DNA from: an uncultured Acetatifactor sp.
GTDB lineage: Bacteria; Bacillota; Clostridia; Lachnospirales; Lachnospiraceae
Direction: 5' to 3'
NCBI GenBank assembly: GCA_947630715.1
Contig: CANRIP010000017.1
Coordinates: 1 to 55,369 of the forward strand
Length of the DNA: 55,369 nucleotides
Position numbers and translations under genes: made by a program. This document shows, one piece after another, positions 8,982-18,050 of this stretch; the stretch's first letter is position 1; each line of letters opens with the position of its first letter. The notes under the pieces were generated by a model. The model did not search any database. It saw nothing but the letters and a program-made list of their open reading frames with translations, and was not told the DNA's origin.

Positions 8982-9431
8982 TCACATCCCAGGCTGGATA
9001 TCCTGCCCTGTCTCGCCCTGGATCCGGGCCGACATGGCCCCGGGATCCTTTTCCAGCCGGATCATGGTTTCAAACGCGGCAAGCAGCAGCCTCTCCTGTC
9101 TGTAACGGTTCATATCGGACGGCCGGTCCATGTACAGTTTAAAATGATCCACCTGCCAGACCAGAGCGTCCGCCAGGGTATAGCCGGCCGTCCGATATTC
9201 ACACAGAAAGCTGCCGTAGTCATGATAATAGGCAAGCTCCCGCAAAAGCCCGTCGGATGCGCAGATTCCCCGCCAAAGCTCCCGGGCGTACTCTCCGCTT
9301 TCGCCGGAGCGGCGGGCCAGCTCGCACACATATCGGTACAGCTCCTCCAGGGCCTGTTTCCGTTCCCTATCCTGTTCCTCCCGGGACAGCGGCTCCTGTC
9401 CCCGGGTCTTTTGGTCTTCCTTGTCTTCCAT
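8982..9431 (-). CDS. Uncharacterised 149-residue helical protein
   Basis: I do not recognise this family. It is acidic and Arg/Glu-rich at the N terminus (about 1-30), then has an all-helical body with several Tyr/Trp residues (ALVWQVDHFKLYMDRP) and no signal peptide or membrane segment. A strong ribosome site (AAGGGGG, 8-nt spacing) precedes the ATG at 9431. It lies 74 bp downstream of tRNA-Trp on the same strand and may share its promoter. It converges on the cNMP-domain gene with zero intergenic bases. Confidence 0.6.
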   Translation of the reverse strand: MEDKEDQKTRGQEPLSREEQDRERKQALEELYRYVCELARRSGESGEYARELWRGICASDGLLRELAYYHDYGSFLCEYRTAGYTLADALVWQVDHFKLYMDRPSDMNRYRQERLLLAAFETMIRLEKDPGAMSARIQGETGQDIQPGM

Positions 9432-9505
9432 GGAAAAAACCCCCTTCTTTGAAAAAAAGACTCTGAAAGCGCTGACACGCAGCCTTCCAAAGCCCTTTTC
9501 ATAAG

Positions 9506-9576
9506 CAGGGGAAGAGAGGCTCGAACTCCCGTTTACGGTTTTGGAGACCGCCGCACTACCACTGTACTATTCCCCT
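9506..9576 (-). tRNA. trnW: tRNA-Trp (anticodon CCA)
   Basis: On the minus strand a complete cloverleaf is visible. The acceptor is AGGGGAA/TTCCCCT with discriminator G, the anticodon stem GCGGT/ACCGT encloses loop CTCCAAA, and a TTCGAGC T-loop is present. The terminal CCA is not encoded. Confidence 0.95.
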
Positions 9577-9604
9577 GTGTCTGTGTTTTATCACCGACTC
9601 AAGT

Positions 9605-9634
9605 ATTATAACATAGAACCCCTGCGTTCTGCAA
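9605..9634 (-). promoter_or_regulatory. Promoter of tRNA-Trp
   Basis: Minus-strand TTGCAG (9629-9634), an 18-bp spacer and a perfect TATAAT (9605-9610), about 28 bp before the mature tRNA 5' end. Confidence 0.75.
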
Positions 9635-9654
9635 GGAATATTTTCCGGAATTTC

Positions 9655-11040
9655 CTAAAACAGCGCCTGAATGGCTTCCTGCACGGATTTTACGCCGATA
9701 ATCTCAATCCCGCTGTTCTTTTGGCAGTCGGCGGCGCACACAAAGGGCACCACGCAGGTCTGAAAGCCCAGCTTTTCCGCTTCCGCCACTCTCTGCCTCG
9801 CCTGGCTCACCGCCCTGACCTCGCCGCTTAAGCCCACTTCCCCAAAGGCCGCCAGCGTCCTGCTGAGCGCCTGGTTGTGAAAGCTGGACAGCACCGCCAG
9901 CACAATCCCCAGATCCACGGCAGGCTCCTGGATCTTGATTCCTCCCGTGATATTCACATAGGCGTCGCAGGAGCCCAGTTGTATGCCGGAACGCTTTTCC
10001 AGTACCGCCATCAGCAGATTGACCCGGTTAAAATCCGTCCCCGTGGCCTGTCTGCGCGGAATCCCAAAATTACTGTGGCACACCAGCGCCTGAATTTCCA
10101 CCAGCAGAGGCCTTGTCCCCTCCATGGTGCAGGCGGCCACGCTGCCGCTGGCATTGTCCGGTCTGCCCTCCAGCATATATTCGGAGGCGTTGCGCACCTC
10201 TGTAAGCCCCCGGTCCCGCATCTCAAACACGCCGATTTCATCGGTGGAACCGAAACGGTTTTTCACTCCCCGCAGAATCCGGTAGGAGGCATGCCTGTCT
10301 CCCTCAAAATACAAAACCGTATCCACCATATGCTCCAGCACCCTGGGGCCGGCCACGGTTCCCTCCTTGGTCACATGCCCCACCAGCATCACGGACACCC
10401 CCAGCCCCTTGGCCAGTCTCAGAAAAACCCCCGTGGATTCCCTGACCTGGGAAACGCTGCCCGGGGCGGCGGAGACGTTTTCACTGTACATGGTCTGGAT
10501 CGAGTCGATGACCACCGCCTCCGGTTTCTGCCCCCGGATCGCCTCCTCGATCACGTCCAGATCCGTCTCGCACAAAAGCAGCATGTTGTCCGTAAAGGCC
10601 CCAATCCGGTCGGCCCTCATTTTGATCTGGGTCAGGGATTCCTCGCCGGAGATATACAAAACCCTGTGGCCCGCCCCGGACAGATGACGGCACACCTGCA
10701 GCAGCAGCGTGGATTTCCCGATGCCCGGATCGCCGCCCACCAAAGTCAGGGAGCCCTGTACAATCCCCCCGCCCAGCACCCGGTCCAGTTCCCCGATCCC
10801 GGTGGAAATCCTGTCCTCGCCCCGCACCTGGATCTGTGACAACACGCTGGGGACTGGGCCCGCCGCTCTGGCGCGGCCTGTACCCTGAACCGGATTTCGG
10901 CCCCCGTATGTAACTTTTTTGACCGGTTCCTCCACAAAGGTATTCCAATCCTTGCAGCCCGGACACTGACCCATCCATTTGGCGGATTCGTAGCCGCACT
11001 CCTGACAGAAAAAAACGGTTGATTCCCTGCTTTTTGCCAT
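9655..11040 (-). CDS. radA: DNA repair protein RadA (Sms)
   Basis: A RecA-related, DnaB-type hexameric helicase that promotes branch migration and recombinational repair. Visible parts are an N-terminal C4 zinc finger (Cys12, 15, 26, 29), Walker A GDPGIGKS (103-110), the RadA-specific KNRFG motif (about 255) and a C-terminal Lon-like domain without protease function. The length of 461 residues is normal for the family. GGAGAGG precedes the ATG. It follows the small beta-rich gene at 11178 with a strong hairpin in the 137-bp gap, so its own promoter may lie there, although I could not identify a convincing one. Confidence 0.97.
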   Translation of the reverse strand: MAKSRESTVFFCQECGYESAKWMGQCPGCKDWNTFVEEPVKKVTYGGRNPVQGTGRARAAGPVPSVLSQIQVRGEDRISTGIGELDRVLGGGIVQGSLTLVGGDPGIGKSTLLLQVCRHLSGAGHRVLYISGEESLTQIKMRADRIGAFTDNMLLLCETDLDVIEEAIRGQKPEAVVIDSIQTMYSENVSAAPGSVSQVRESTGVFLRLAKGLGVSVMLVGHVTKEGTVAGPRVLEHMVDTVLYFEGDRHASYRILRGVKNRFGSTDEIGVFEMRDRGLTEVRNASEYMLEGRPDNASGSVAACTMEGTRPLLVEIQALVCHSNFGIPRRQATGTDFNRVNLLMAVLEKRSGIQLGSCDAYVNITGGIKIQEPAVDLGIVLAVLSSFHNQALSRTLAAFGEVGLSGEVRAVSQARQRVAEAEKLGFQTCVVPFVCAADCQKNSGIEIIGVKSVQEAIQALF

Positions 11041-11108
11041 ATTTCCTCTCCATCCGCCGCAGATACGGCCCCGATCCGGATTCGGCCCGGATTCCCGTTC
11101 ACGGAACA

Positions 11109-11146
11109 GGCGCCGGGAAACAGATGCTCCCGGCGCCCGTTTTTCT
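11109..11146. terminator. Strong GC-rich hairpin between the small beta-rich gene and radA
   Basis: A perfect 10-bp stem, GGCGCCGGGA (11109-11118) with TCCCGGCGCC (11128-11137). The T-rich tail (GTTTTTCTTT) is on the plus strand, while the flanking genes run on the minus strand, where the tail is only TGTTCC. It may be an imperfect minus-strand terminator or a block to antisense transcription. Confidence 0.5.
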
Positions 11147-11177
11147 TTGTATCCTTTTCCTCGCTGTCATGAAGAAA

Positions 11178-11600
11178 TTACCGGCGGTCGGCCTGCCGGA
11201 TCTTTACGGGGATTTCTCCCCCAGCCTCCAGCTCCACGCTCAGGGAAAGCTTTCCCCCCAGACCGGTCTTCATGGTTCCGGTACTCTGCCCGTCAACGAA
11301 TACCTCGTATTCCGTATCTTCCTCCAGGCCGATGGTGATCTGGACGTCGTCGTCGCCTTCCACGGTGAATTCCACCCCGTTCTCGCTCTCGGAAAAGCCG
11401 GTGACGCTGGTTCCCGGTACGGACTCATACAGGAACAGACCGTTCTTTTCCAGCTTGGTAATCTCCCGGCAGGTTTTCACCTTTAGAAGATCGCCCGCGT
11501 GTTCATAATCCTCCACCTTCTCCTTTTTTTCCAGCCTGTGATTCCCGAAACTGATGCTGCCGTCCGCTTCGCTGCGCAGCAGCTCCTTCACAACCGCCAT
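11178..11600 (-). CDS. Small beta-rich protein often labelled 'endosialidase'
   Basis: A 140-residue acidic cytosolic protein. The C-terminal half (about 60-140) alternates hydrophobic and polar residues in beta-strand fashion (VEFTVEGDDDVQITIGLEED). Close Lachnospiraceae relatives are, to my recollection, annotated 'endosialidase', but no sialidase motif such as an Asp-box is visible and the protein is far too short for that enzyme, so I would not propagate that name. AGGAGG lies nine bases before the ATG at 11600, which decides the start over an in-frame upstream codon. It has its own promoter and stands between clpC and radA. Confidence 0.7.
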   Translation of the reverse strand: MAVVKELLRSEADGSISFGNHRLEKKEKVEDYEHAGDLLKVKTCREITKLEKNGLFLYESVPGTSVTGFSESENGVEFTVEGDDDVQITIGLEEDTEYEVFVDGQSTGTMKTGLGGKLSLSVELEAGGEIPVKIRQADRR

Positions 11601-11651
11601 TTGTATTTCCTCCTGTTCTTTTGCAGCCACGTCGCTTTCAACTGCTTCTCC

Positions 11652-11680
11652 ATTATAACAGGTGGAGAAGGTTTGCGCAA
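11652..11680 (-). promoter_or_regulatory. Promoter of the small beta-rich gene
   Basis: Minus-strand TTGCGC (11675-11680), a 17-bp spacer and perfect TATAAT (11652-11657). Confidence 0.7.
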
Positions 11681-11701
11681 GCGGGCATAGGGGCCGCGCC
11701 C

Positions 11702-14140
11702 TTATTTCACCGTAAAGGTCACCTTCCCGTTTTTATATCCCGCCGACACCGTATCCCCCGGCTGAATTTTTTTCTGAAGGATTTCCTCCGCCAAGGCGTC
11801 CTCCACCACGGACTGAATGGCGCGTTTTAACGGTCTTGCCCCCATTTTTTTATCCGCATACTTTTCCACCAGGTACTCTTTGAGGGAGGCGGTCAGGGAC
11901 AGCCTGATATCCATCTGGCTCTCGCATCTTTTATCCAGATCGGCGGCAAGCAGATTCACAATGGCCTTCATATTGTCGTCGGTCAGTTGATGGAAGACGA
12001 TGATTTCATCGATACGGTTGATAAATTCCGGCTTAAAGCTTTTCTTCACCTCGTCCATGACGCCGGATTTCATCTTTTCATAGTCCCGCTTTTCATCGTG
12101 GCCCGTGTCGAAGCCCAGATTTTTGGGATCCACGATCCTCTGGGCCCCCGCGTTGGACGTCATGATCAGCACCGTGTTTTTAAAGCTCACCTTTCGGCCC
12201 TTGGAATCCGTGATATGACCGTCGTCCAGCACTTGAAGCAGGATATTGAACACGTCGGGATGAGCCTTTTCGATCTCGTCAAACAACACCACGGAATAGG
12301 GGTTGCGGCGCACTTTTTCGCTTAACTGCCCGCCTTCCTCGAATCCCACATACCCGGGAGGCGAGCCGATCATCTTCGACACGGAATGCCCTTCCATGTA
12401 TTCGGACATGTCCACCCGGATAATGGCGTCCTCCGAGCCGAACATGGCCTCCGCCAAAGCCTTGGAGAGCTCCGTTTTTCCCACGCCGGTGGGGCCCAGA
12501 AACAGGAAGGAGCCAATGGGCCTTTTGGGATCCTTCAGGCCTACGCGCCCTCTCCGCATGGCTTTTGCCACGGCTTTCACCGCTTCCTCCTGGCCGATGA
12601 CGCGCCTGTGCAGGATGCTCTCCAGCTTTAACAGCCGTTCGCTTTCCTTCTGCGCCAGCTTTTGCACCGGGATCCGGGTCCACATTGCCACCACCTGGGC
12701 GATCTCGTTTTCCCCCACCGTGTACCGTTTGTTGGATTCCCTGCTCTCCTGCCGCTTGATCATCCTCTGGTATTTTTTCACCAGTTCGTCCTGGTTTCGC
12801 TTGATCTCCGCCGCCTGGGCGAAGGCTTCCATCCGGATGGATCTCTCGATCTGCTGATCCATCTTTTTGATCTGATCCTGCAGTTCCTTCTGCTTGTCAG
12901 GCTGGTCCATGGCTCTCAGCCTTGTGCTGGCCGCCGCCTCGTCGATCAGATCAATGGCCTTATCCGGCAGATTTCTGTCGTTGATATACCGGGCGGAAAG
13001 CCTTACCGCGGCGTCCACCGCCTCCCCGGTGATGGTCACCTGATGATGCTCCTCGTATTTCCCCTTGATCCCCTCCAGAATCCGGATGGTTTCCTCCTCC
13101 GTGGGTTCCTCCACATTCACCGGCTGGAACCGGCGCTCTAACGCCGCGTCCTTTTCAATGTATTTGCGGTACTCTGCGATGGTGGTAGCCCCGATCATCT
13201 GAAGCTCGCCCCTGGCCAGGGACGGTTTCAGGATGTTGGAGGCGTCGATGGCGCCTTCCGCGCCTCCCGCCCCGATCAGGGTGTGCAGCTCATCCAGGAA
13301 AAGAATCACGTTGCCGTCCTCGACCACTTCGCGGATCACCTTCTTGATGCGCTCCTCAAACTCTCCCCGGTACTTGCTGCCCGCCACCATGCCGGACAGA
13401 TCCAGCGTGAGCACACGTTTGTCCTTGACGGTGAAAGGCACTTTCCCCTCTACGATCCGCAGCGCAAGTCCTTCCACCACCGCCGTTTTTCCCACGCCCG
13501 GCTCCCCGATGAGGCAGGGGTTATTCTTGGTCCGGCGGCTCAGGATCTGGATCAGCCGCCTGATCTCATCCTCCCTGCCGATCACAGGATCCAGCCTGCC
13601 CTCTCTCGCCAGAGCGGTCAGATCCCTGCTGTACTGATTCAGCGTGGACGCCTTCTGGCGTCCTCCCGGCCGCCTTCCCAGATCCTCTTTATACAGGTTT
13701 CCGTCCTGCCCGATGGCAACCAGGGTGTCCACATAAATTTTCTGCACGTTGACGCCGATGGTATTCAGCAGCCGGACCGCCACGTTTTCCCCCTCTTTGA
13801 TCAAAGCCATCAGAATATGCTCCGTACCGGTGGCCTTCTGGCTGAAACGCTCCGCCTGTCTGTGGGCTTCCTCCAGCACCTTCACCGCTCTGGGAGAATA
13901 CCCCTCCCGCTCTCTGAGGCTCACCCCGTTGTCAAAGGCGATCAGCTCCTGAATCATATCCTGAACCTGAGTAAGCTCCACGCCGTTGTCTGTGAGAACC
14001 TTGTGGGCGACGCCCCCGGGCTCCTTCAACAGTCCCACCAGAATATGCTCCGTTCCCACATACCCCTGTTTTAACCCTTTTGCACATTTAGCCGCCAGGT
14101 TTAAAGCCTCCCTGGCCCTGTCCGTAAACTGTGACTGCAT
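11702..14140 (-). CDS. clpC: ATP-dependent Clp protease ATPase subunit ClpC
   Basis: An AAA+ unfoldase that feeds damaged or regulatory proteins to ClpP. The order is a double Clp-N repeat (about 1-140), first AAA domain with Walker A GEPGVGKT (212-219), a UVR-type coiled middle region (about 405-445), second AAA domain with GPTGVGKT, and the C-terminal D2-small domain. The 812 residues match the family. No mcsA, mcsB or ctsR gene accompanies it. Instead a YtrA-type GntR gene lies 41 bp upstream in the same transcript, so ClpC is probably controlled by that repressor. Expression with clpP cannot be judged here. Confidence 0.97.
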   Translation of the reverse strand: MQSQFTDRAREALNLAAKCAKGLKQGYVGTEHILVGLLKEPGGVAHKVLTDNGVELTQVQDMIQELIAFDNGVSLREREGYSPRAVKVLEEAHRQAERFSQKATGTEHILMALIKEGENVAVRLLNTIGVNVQKIYVDTLVAIGQDGNLYKEDLGRRPGGRQKASTLNQYSRDLTALAREGRLDPVIGREDEIRRLIQILSRRTKNNPCLIGEPGVGKTAVVEGLALRIVEGKVPFTVKDKRVLTLDLSGMVAGSKYRGEFEERIKKVIREVVEDGNVILFLDELHTLIGAGGAEGAIDASNILKPSLARGELQMIGATTIAEYRKYIEKDAALERRFQPVNVEEPTEEETIRILEGIKGKYEEHHQVTITGEAVDAAVRLSARYINDRNLPDKAIDLIDEAAASTRLRAMDQPDKQKELQDQIKKMDQQIERSIRMEAFAQAAEIKRNQDELVKKYQRMIKRQESRESNKRYTVGENEIAQVVAMWTRIPVQKLAQKESERLLKLESILHRRVIGQEEAVKAVAKAMRRGRVGLKDPKRPIGSFLFLGPTGVGKTELSKALAEAMFGSEDAIIRVDMSEYMEGHSVSKMIGSPPGYVGFEEGGQLSEKVRRNPYSVVLFDEIEKAHPDVFNILLQVLDDGHITDSKGRKVSFKNTVLIMTSNAGAQRIVDPKNLGFDTGHDEKRDYEKMKSGVMDEVKKSFKPEFINRIDEIIVFHQLTDDNMKAIVNLLAADLDKRCESQMDIRLSLTASLKEYLVEKYADKKMGARPLKRAIQSVVEDALAEEILQKKIQPGDTVSAGYKNGKVTFTVK

Positions 14141-14181
14141 CCTTTCCTCCCATCCGAAACGCAGGTCTTCCCTGAAACGCT

Positions 14182-14550
14182 CTATCGGTAATCCTCGTAA
14201 ATTTCTTCAACCAACTGATGGATCTCCTCTTTCGATATGTTTTTACAACTGCTTTCCGCCAGAATCACCTTTAACTGCCTGCGGATTTCCTCCCAGGTTT
14301 TCAGCCTGTCTGCGTCCACCGCGACGACGGCCCCCCGTCTCCTGTCAACCTTGACATATCCCTCCTGTTTCAGAACCGTATAGGCCTTGTTCACGGTGTG
14401 CATATTGATTCCCACCGACTCCGCCATCTGGCGCACACTAGGCAGGGAATCCCCCTCCCGAAACCGGTCGGCGGCGATTCCCATAATGATCTGGTTGCGA
14501 AGCTGCAGATATAATGCCTCATCACTGTTAAAATCAATCTCAATGACCAT
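14182..14550 (-). CDS. GntR-family repressor, YtrA type, of the clpC operon
   Basis: A 122-residue protein with an N-terminal winged helix (about 10-75, including SVRQMAESVGINMHTVNKAY) and only a short helical tail, as in the YtrA subgroup. The start at 14550 is supported by AGGAGAG and by the usual family beginning; an upstream in-frame start would run through the promoter. A perfect inverted repeat TGTTATA-N7-TATAACA overlaps the -10 of its promoter, so autorepression is likely. Because clpC follows after 41 bp with no terminator, the repressor probably controls clpC as well. Confidence 0.9.
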   Translation of the reverse strand: MVIEIDFNSDEALYLQLRNQIIMGIAADRFREGDSLPSVRQMAESVGINMHTVNKAYTVLKQEGYVKVDRRRGAVVAVDADRLKTWEEIRRQLKVILAESSCKNISKEEIHQLVEEIYEDYR

Positions 14551-14601
14551 ATTCTCTCTCCTTCTGCCGAAACCGGCGCAAAAGAGCAAAGAACCCCTGA
14601 T

Positions 14602-14640
14602 TGTTATATTTATATTATAACAGGCCCATGGCAATGTCAA
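14602..14640 (-). promoter_or_regulatory. gntR-clpC promoter with overlapping GntR operator
   Basis: Minus-strand TTGACA (14635-14640) with TAATAT at 17-bp spacing (14612-14617), or TATAAT at 15 bp (14614-14619). TGTTATA (14602-14608) and TATAACA (14616-14622) form a perfect inverted repeat covering the -10, which is the expected position for a repressor site. Confidence 0.75.
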
Positions 14641-14703
14641 CCAAAAAGGAGACTGCAAAGAGCCTGAGCCGCACCCTCTCAGGAGGCGGGTTCAGACCGA
14701 TAA

Positions 14704-14739
14704 GGGAGAGGATACTCCTCTTTAAGAGTATCCTCTCCC
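14704..14739. terminator. Hairpin after the SH3b gene
   Basis: A perfect 14-bp stem (14704-14717 with 14726-14739, loop of eight). Neither strand has a strong T-run, but its position just after the pur/SH3b operon stop codon fits a terminator. Confidence 0.55.
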
Positions 14740-14771
14740 CCTTCGCTCTATTCCCCCGGATCCGGATTCTT

Positions 14772-16184
14772 TTATTTTTCGTCCTCGCCGTCATAATTCA
14801 GGAATTCAAATTCAAATTCATCATCGTCCGCCATAAAATTTTTAGACTGGGGCTTTCCCCCGCCCTGGGTTGTCCCTGACGGGCGCTGGCCCTGGGGGGC
14901 CGTGCCGGGGCGCTGGCTTTGAGGCGCTCCGCTGGGACGCTGGCTCTGAGGCGCTCCACCGGGGCGCTGACCCTGAGGCGCTCCGCTGGGACGCTGGCCC
15001 TGGCCCTGAGAAGTCCCGCTGGGACGCTGGCCCTGGGGCGCTCCGCTGAGGCACTGGCCCTGAGGGGCTCCGCTGGGACGGCGGCTCTGGGAGGTTGCTG
15101 CGCCCGGGCGCTGGCCTGAGGATGCGGGACGTCCCCCCTGCCCTCTCTGCTCATTTCGTCTGCGGAGGGTTTCCGCTTCCACCTGATTAAAATATTGGGA
15201 ATCCATCATGTCCCGGATTTTGAAAATCAGGAACCCGACTCCTCCGGCGGCAGCCACCAGCAGGAAAACCAGGATCACGATCACAACCTGCTGCGTCTTC
15301 ACCTTCTTTGCCAGCGCCGGGAACGTCTCCTCGTTGATTTTTAACAAATCCACAAGGTTGTACGCGTTTCCGTTCGGCAGTTTCACATACCAGACATCGT
15401 CCATCAGGTACGTGTCATATTCCTTTTCCGGTTCTTCCACAGGCGGCGCTTCCTCGGGAGACGTGACCGGCTCCTCGGGCACGGGAGATTCCGTGGGCTC
15501 CGTGTAAGGCGTCAGTTCCCCGGAAAGCTGCACATAATCCGAACGGATAAAGCCGGATACCTCCGTCCCGTCGGAATTAAAATTCACCTGATACCAGGTC
15601 TTTCCGTCATTGTCAAGGCTTGCCGCCTGTCCTGTCACCGTCAGCGCCAGATTATTCTGTACCTGCGTAACGATTTTACTCCTGGTAGACGCGTTGCTGC
15701 GGATCCTGACGCCGGTGCCGCTGCTTCCCGTGACTATGGCGCTGATGGGATTGACCGCCGTAACCTCCGCGGGCGCCAGATCGTCCCCGGGAGACGCCGT
15801 CTGAGTTGCGGTGGGCGTCACCTGCGTGGATGAGGTGGGCGTGGTACCGTCCGTAATCTCTACCAGATCGGACCGGATATACCCCAGCGTATCGCCCGTC
15901 ACCCAGATTTCATACCAGACGTATCCGTCGCTTGCCTGGATCTGGCTGCGGATGGATATCTCCGTGTTCTGGGGGTAACTGGTCAACACGTCCGCGCTGG
16001 CGCTGGCGGAGCTTCGCACCTTTGCGCCGCCGGCCGCCGTCACGCGCCCTGCGCTGTCGGCGCGGCTCACAATCGCAAAGCCTTCCCCAAACAATGTGAG
16101 AAACAGCGCCATGACCATGGTAAGCACGGCTGTCTTGACAAGCCGTCCCCCTTGTAACTTAGGTAGCTCTTTTGTCGTTTTCAT
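14772..16184 (-). CDS. Membrane-anchored protein with two SH3b domains and a Q/G/P-rich tail
   Basis: A 470-residue envelope protein. A hydrophobic N-terminal segment (about 17-36) is a signal peptide or anchor. Two bacterial SH3 domains follow (about 45-110 and 155-225), each with the pattern of VR-SxAS followed by WYxI/V and a GYIRSDLV or GFIRSDYV ending. Next come a Pro/Glu-rich linker, a second membrane helix (about 295-318, VVIVILVFLLVAAAGGVGFL), and a low-complexity tail built from 9-residue RPSGAPQGQ-like repeats ending in an acidic segment. SH3b domains often bind peptidoglycan. The start at 16184 is backed by AGGGG. It is last in a transcript starting at purE, an odd setting for an envelope protein. 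Confidence 0.8.
   Translation of the reverse strand: MKTTKELPKLQGGRLVKTAVLTMVMALFLTLFGEGFAIVSRADSAGRVTAAGGAKVRSSASASADVLTSYPQNTEISIRSQIQASDGYVWYEIWVTGDTLGYIRSDLVEITDGTTPTSSTQVTPTATQTASPGDDLAPAEVTAVNPISAIVTGSSGTGVRIRSNASTRSKIVTQVQNNLALTVTGQAASLDNDGKTWYQVNFNSDGTEVSGFIRSDYVQLSGELTPYTEPTESPVPEEPVTSPEEAPPVEEPEKEYDTYLMDDVWYVKLPNGNAYNLVDLLKINEETFPALAKKVKTQQVVIVILVFLLVAAAGGVGFLIFKIRDMMDSQYFNQVEAETLRRRNEQRGQGGRPASSGQRPGAATSQSRRPSGAPQGQCLSGAPQGQRPSGTSQGQGQRPSGAPQGQRPGGAPQSQRPSGAPQSQRPGTAPQGQRPSGTTQGGGKPQSKNFMADDDEFEFEFLNYDGEDEK
14876..15110 (-). repeat. In-gene 27-bp repeats coding for RPSGAPQGQ units
   Basis: About eight imperfect copies of a 27-bp unit encode nine-residue Gln/Gly/Pro-rich repeats in the SH3b protein. 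Units differ by substitutions and by a short insertion, as expected for slippage-prone coding repeats. Confidence 0.75.
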
Positions 16185-16212
16185 AGTGTTCCCCTTTTCT
16201 CCTGTTTCCTGA

Positions 16213-16668
16213 TCAGCTTCTGATGAAACGTTTATGTCCCTCGTCGCCCTTTTGTCCCATGCCCACAACATGAAGTCCCTTATGAGCCATCTGCCTTTGT
16301 TTTTCCTCCAGATTGCGGTGCATTTTCGTCTCGCATTCAGGACAGTACATGCCGGAGCGGATTTTTTTCCCGCACAGCTCGCACATTAAGAACGCCCTGG
16401 AACCTTCCGCCACCTCCAGCCGTCCTTCCTTTAACAGACGGCGGATCGTCTTTTGGGAGACGCCGATGGCGTCTTCAATCTGGGCCGCCGTGGCTCCCTT
16501 GTGTTCCTCAATATAAGCCCGCACCTTGCCGTAATCGTCGTAGGCTAGCTGTCCGCAATCCTCGCACTTATACTCGCCCAATCCCTGGAATACCATTACC
16601 CCGCCGCATTTTTCACATTCCCGGGGAATGTTGTATGTATCCGCCTTCAACAAACGTTCAAAATCCAT
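16213..16668 (-). CDS. Zinc-ribbon protein with central helix-turn-helix
   Basis: A 151-residue protein with CxxC pairs at both ends (CEKCGG and CEDCG near 18-38; CELCGKK and CPECE near 95-115), each probably one zinc ribbon. Between them is a short winged-helix-like segment (GATAAQIEDAIGVSQKTIRR, about 58-77) resembling a MerR/recombinase HTH. This layout suggests a nucleic-acid-binding regulator and recalls small flagellar-operon zinc-ribbon proteins, but no flagellar genes are near. It sits 32 bp after purD and 28 bp before the SH3b gene, in the same operon. Confidence 0.7.
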   Translation of the reverse strand: MDFERLLKADTYNIPRECEKCGGVMVFQGLGEYKCEDCGQLAYDDYGKVRAYIEEHKGATAAQIEDAIGVSQKTIRRLLKEGRLEVAEGSRAFLMCELCGKKIRSGMYCPECETKMHRNLEEKQRQMAHKGLHVVGMGQKGDEGHKRFIRS

Positions 16669-16700
16669 AGCTGCTCCTCCTGTCCGCCGTCCGGGCCTTG

Positions 16701-17978
16701 TCAGGCCTGATCGATGGCTTTTCCGATGTCATGACGCATGTATTTGTTTGCAAAAGATACCCACTCCGTCGCCTCATAGGCCTTCTCCCTGGCCTCTTTT
16801 AACGTGGCTCCCGTTGCGGTGATTCCCAGTACCCGGCCGCCGTTTGTAACGACGCGCCCGTTTTCGTCGAATTTTGTCCCCGCGTGAAAGCAGTAATAAT
16901 CCTCTTTTCCCGCGAACTTCTCCAGACCGGTGATCTCATAGCCCTTTTGATAGGCTTCCGGATACCCCTGGCTGGCCAGCACCACGCATACGGCCGCGTT
17001 GTCCTGGAATTCCAGCTTGATCCGGTCAAGGTGCCCGTCGATGCAGGCGTCTATCACATCCATGATATCCGTTTTCATTCTGCACAGCACCACCTGCGCC
17101 TCGGGATCCCCAAGCCTCGCGTTATATTCCAGCACCCTGGGGCCCTGGGGCGTCAGGATCAGGCCGAAGAAAATCACCCCCTGGAACGGTCTACCCTCCG
17201 CGGCCATAGCGTCCACGGTGGGCTGGTAAATATACTTCCGGCAGTATGCATCCACCTCCTTGGTGTAAAAAGGGCTGGGGGAAATATTTCCCATACCGCC
17301 GGTGTTCAGCCCCTGATCCCCGTCCTTTGCCCTCTTGTGATCCTGGGCGGAGGACATCAACCGAATGGTTTTGCCGTCCACAAAGGACAGTACGGACACC
17401 TCCGGGCCGGTGAGGAATTCTTCTATGACCATACGGTTCCCGGCGTCTCCGAAATGCTTATCCTGCATGATCTGCCGCACCCCCGCCCTTGCTTCCTCCA
17501 GCGTGTTGCAGATCAAGACGCCCTTTCCCAGCGCCAGTCCGTCTGCCTTTAACACCACGGGCATCCTGGCCGTCTTCAGATAGGAAAGGGCCTCCTTGGG
17601 ATCGTCGAACGTCTCATATTCCGCGGTGGGAATATGGTACTTTTTCATCAGATTCTTGGCAAACACCTTGCTGCTTTCCAAGACAGCCGCCCTCTGATCA
17701 GGGCCGAAGGCCCTGATGCCCGCCGCCCGCAGCGCGTCCACCAGACCGCCCGCCAGAGGATCATCCGGCGCCACAAAAACCAGATCCACTTCTTTTTCCT
17801 TGGCATAGGCGATGATTTTGTCAAACTCCATCACGCCGATGGCAGGCTCGCATTCCGCGATCTGAGCGATGCCGGCGTTCCCGGGCACACAGTAAATCCG
17901 ATCCACCCGGCGGCTCTTATGCAGACTCACGGCAACGGCATGTTCCCTTCCTCCGCCGCCCACGATCAATACTTTCAT
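16701..17978 (-). CDS. purD: Phosphoribosylamine-glycine ligase
   Basis: Ligates glycine to phosphoribosylamine using ATP, the second step of purine synthesis. It starts with the N-terminal nucleotide-like fold (KVLIVGGGGREHA), followed by an ATP-grasp domain (VLKADGLALGKGVL about 144-157; ATP-grasp lid with EEFLTGPEVS) and the C-terminal domain with the conserved EYNARLGDPE motif. The length of 425 residues is typical. AGAGG precedes the ATG. It is the fourth gene of purE-purM-purN-purD. Confidence 0.97.
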   Translation of the reverse strand: MKVLIVGGGGREHAVAVSLHKSRRVDRIYCVPGNAGIAQIAECEPAIGVMEFDKIIAYAKEKEVDLVFVAPDDPLAGGLVDALRAAGIRAFGPDQRAAVLESSKVFAKNLMKKYHIPTAEYETFDDPKEALSYLKTARMPVVLKADGLALGKGVLICNTLEEARAGVRQIMQDKHFGDAGNRMVIEEFLTGPEVSVLSFVDGKTIRLMSSAQDHKRAKDGDQGLNTGGMGNISPSPFYTKEVDAYCRKYIYQPTVDAMAAEGRPFQGVIFFGLILTPQGPRVLEYNARLGDPEAQVVLCRMKTDIMDVIDACIDGHLDRIKLEFQDNAAVCVVLASQGYPEAYQKGYEITGLEKFAGKEDYYCFHAGTKFDENGRVVTNGGRVLGITATGATLKEAREKAYEATEWVSFANKYMRHDIGKAIDQA

Positions 17979-18050
17979 CTTACCTCTTTTCCGCTGTGTT
18001 TCCGACGGCCCCCGCCGTCAGCCATACAGTCCCTTGTTTTTCCGATTCCC

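Noticed and set aside
9432..9505. Independent terminator between tRNA-Trp and the 149-residue gene
   Set aside because: A small GCTG/CAGC hairpin with a distant T-run exists, but the stem is too short to call.
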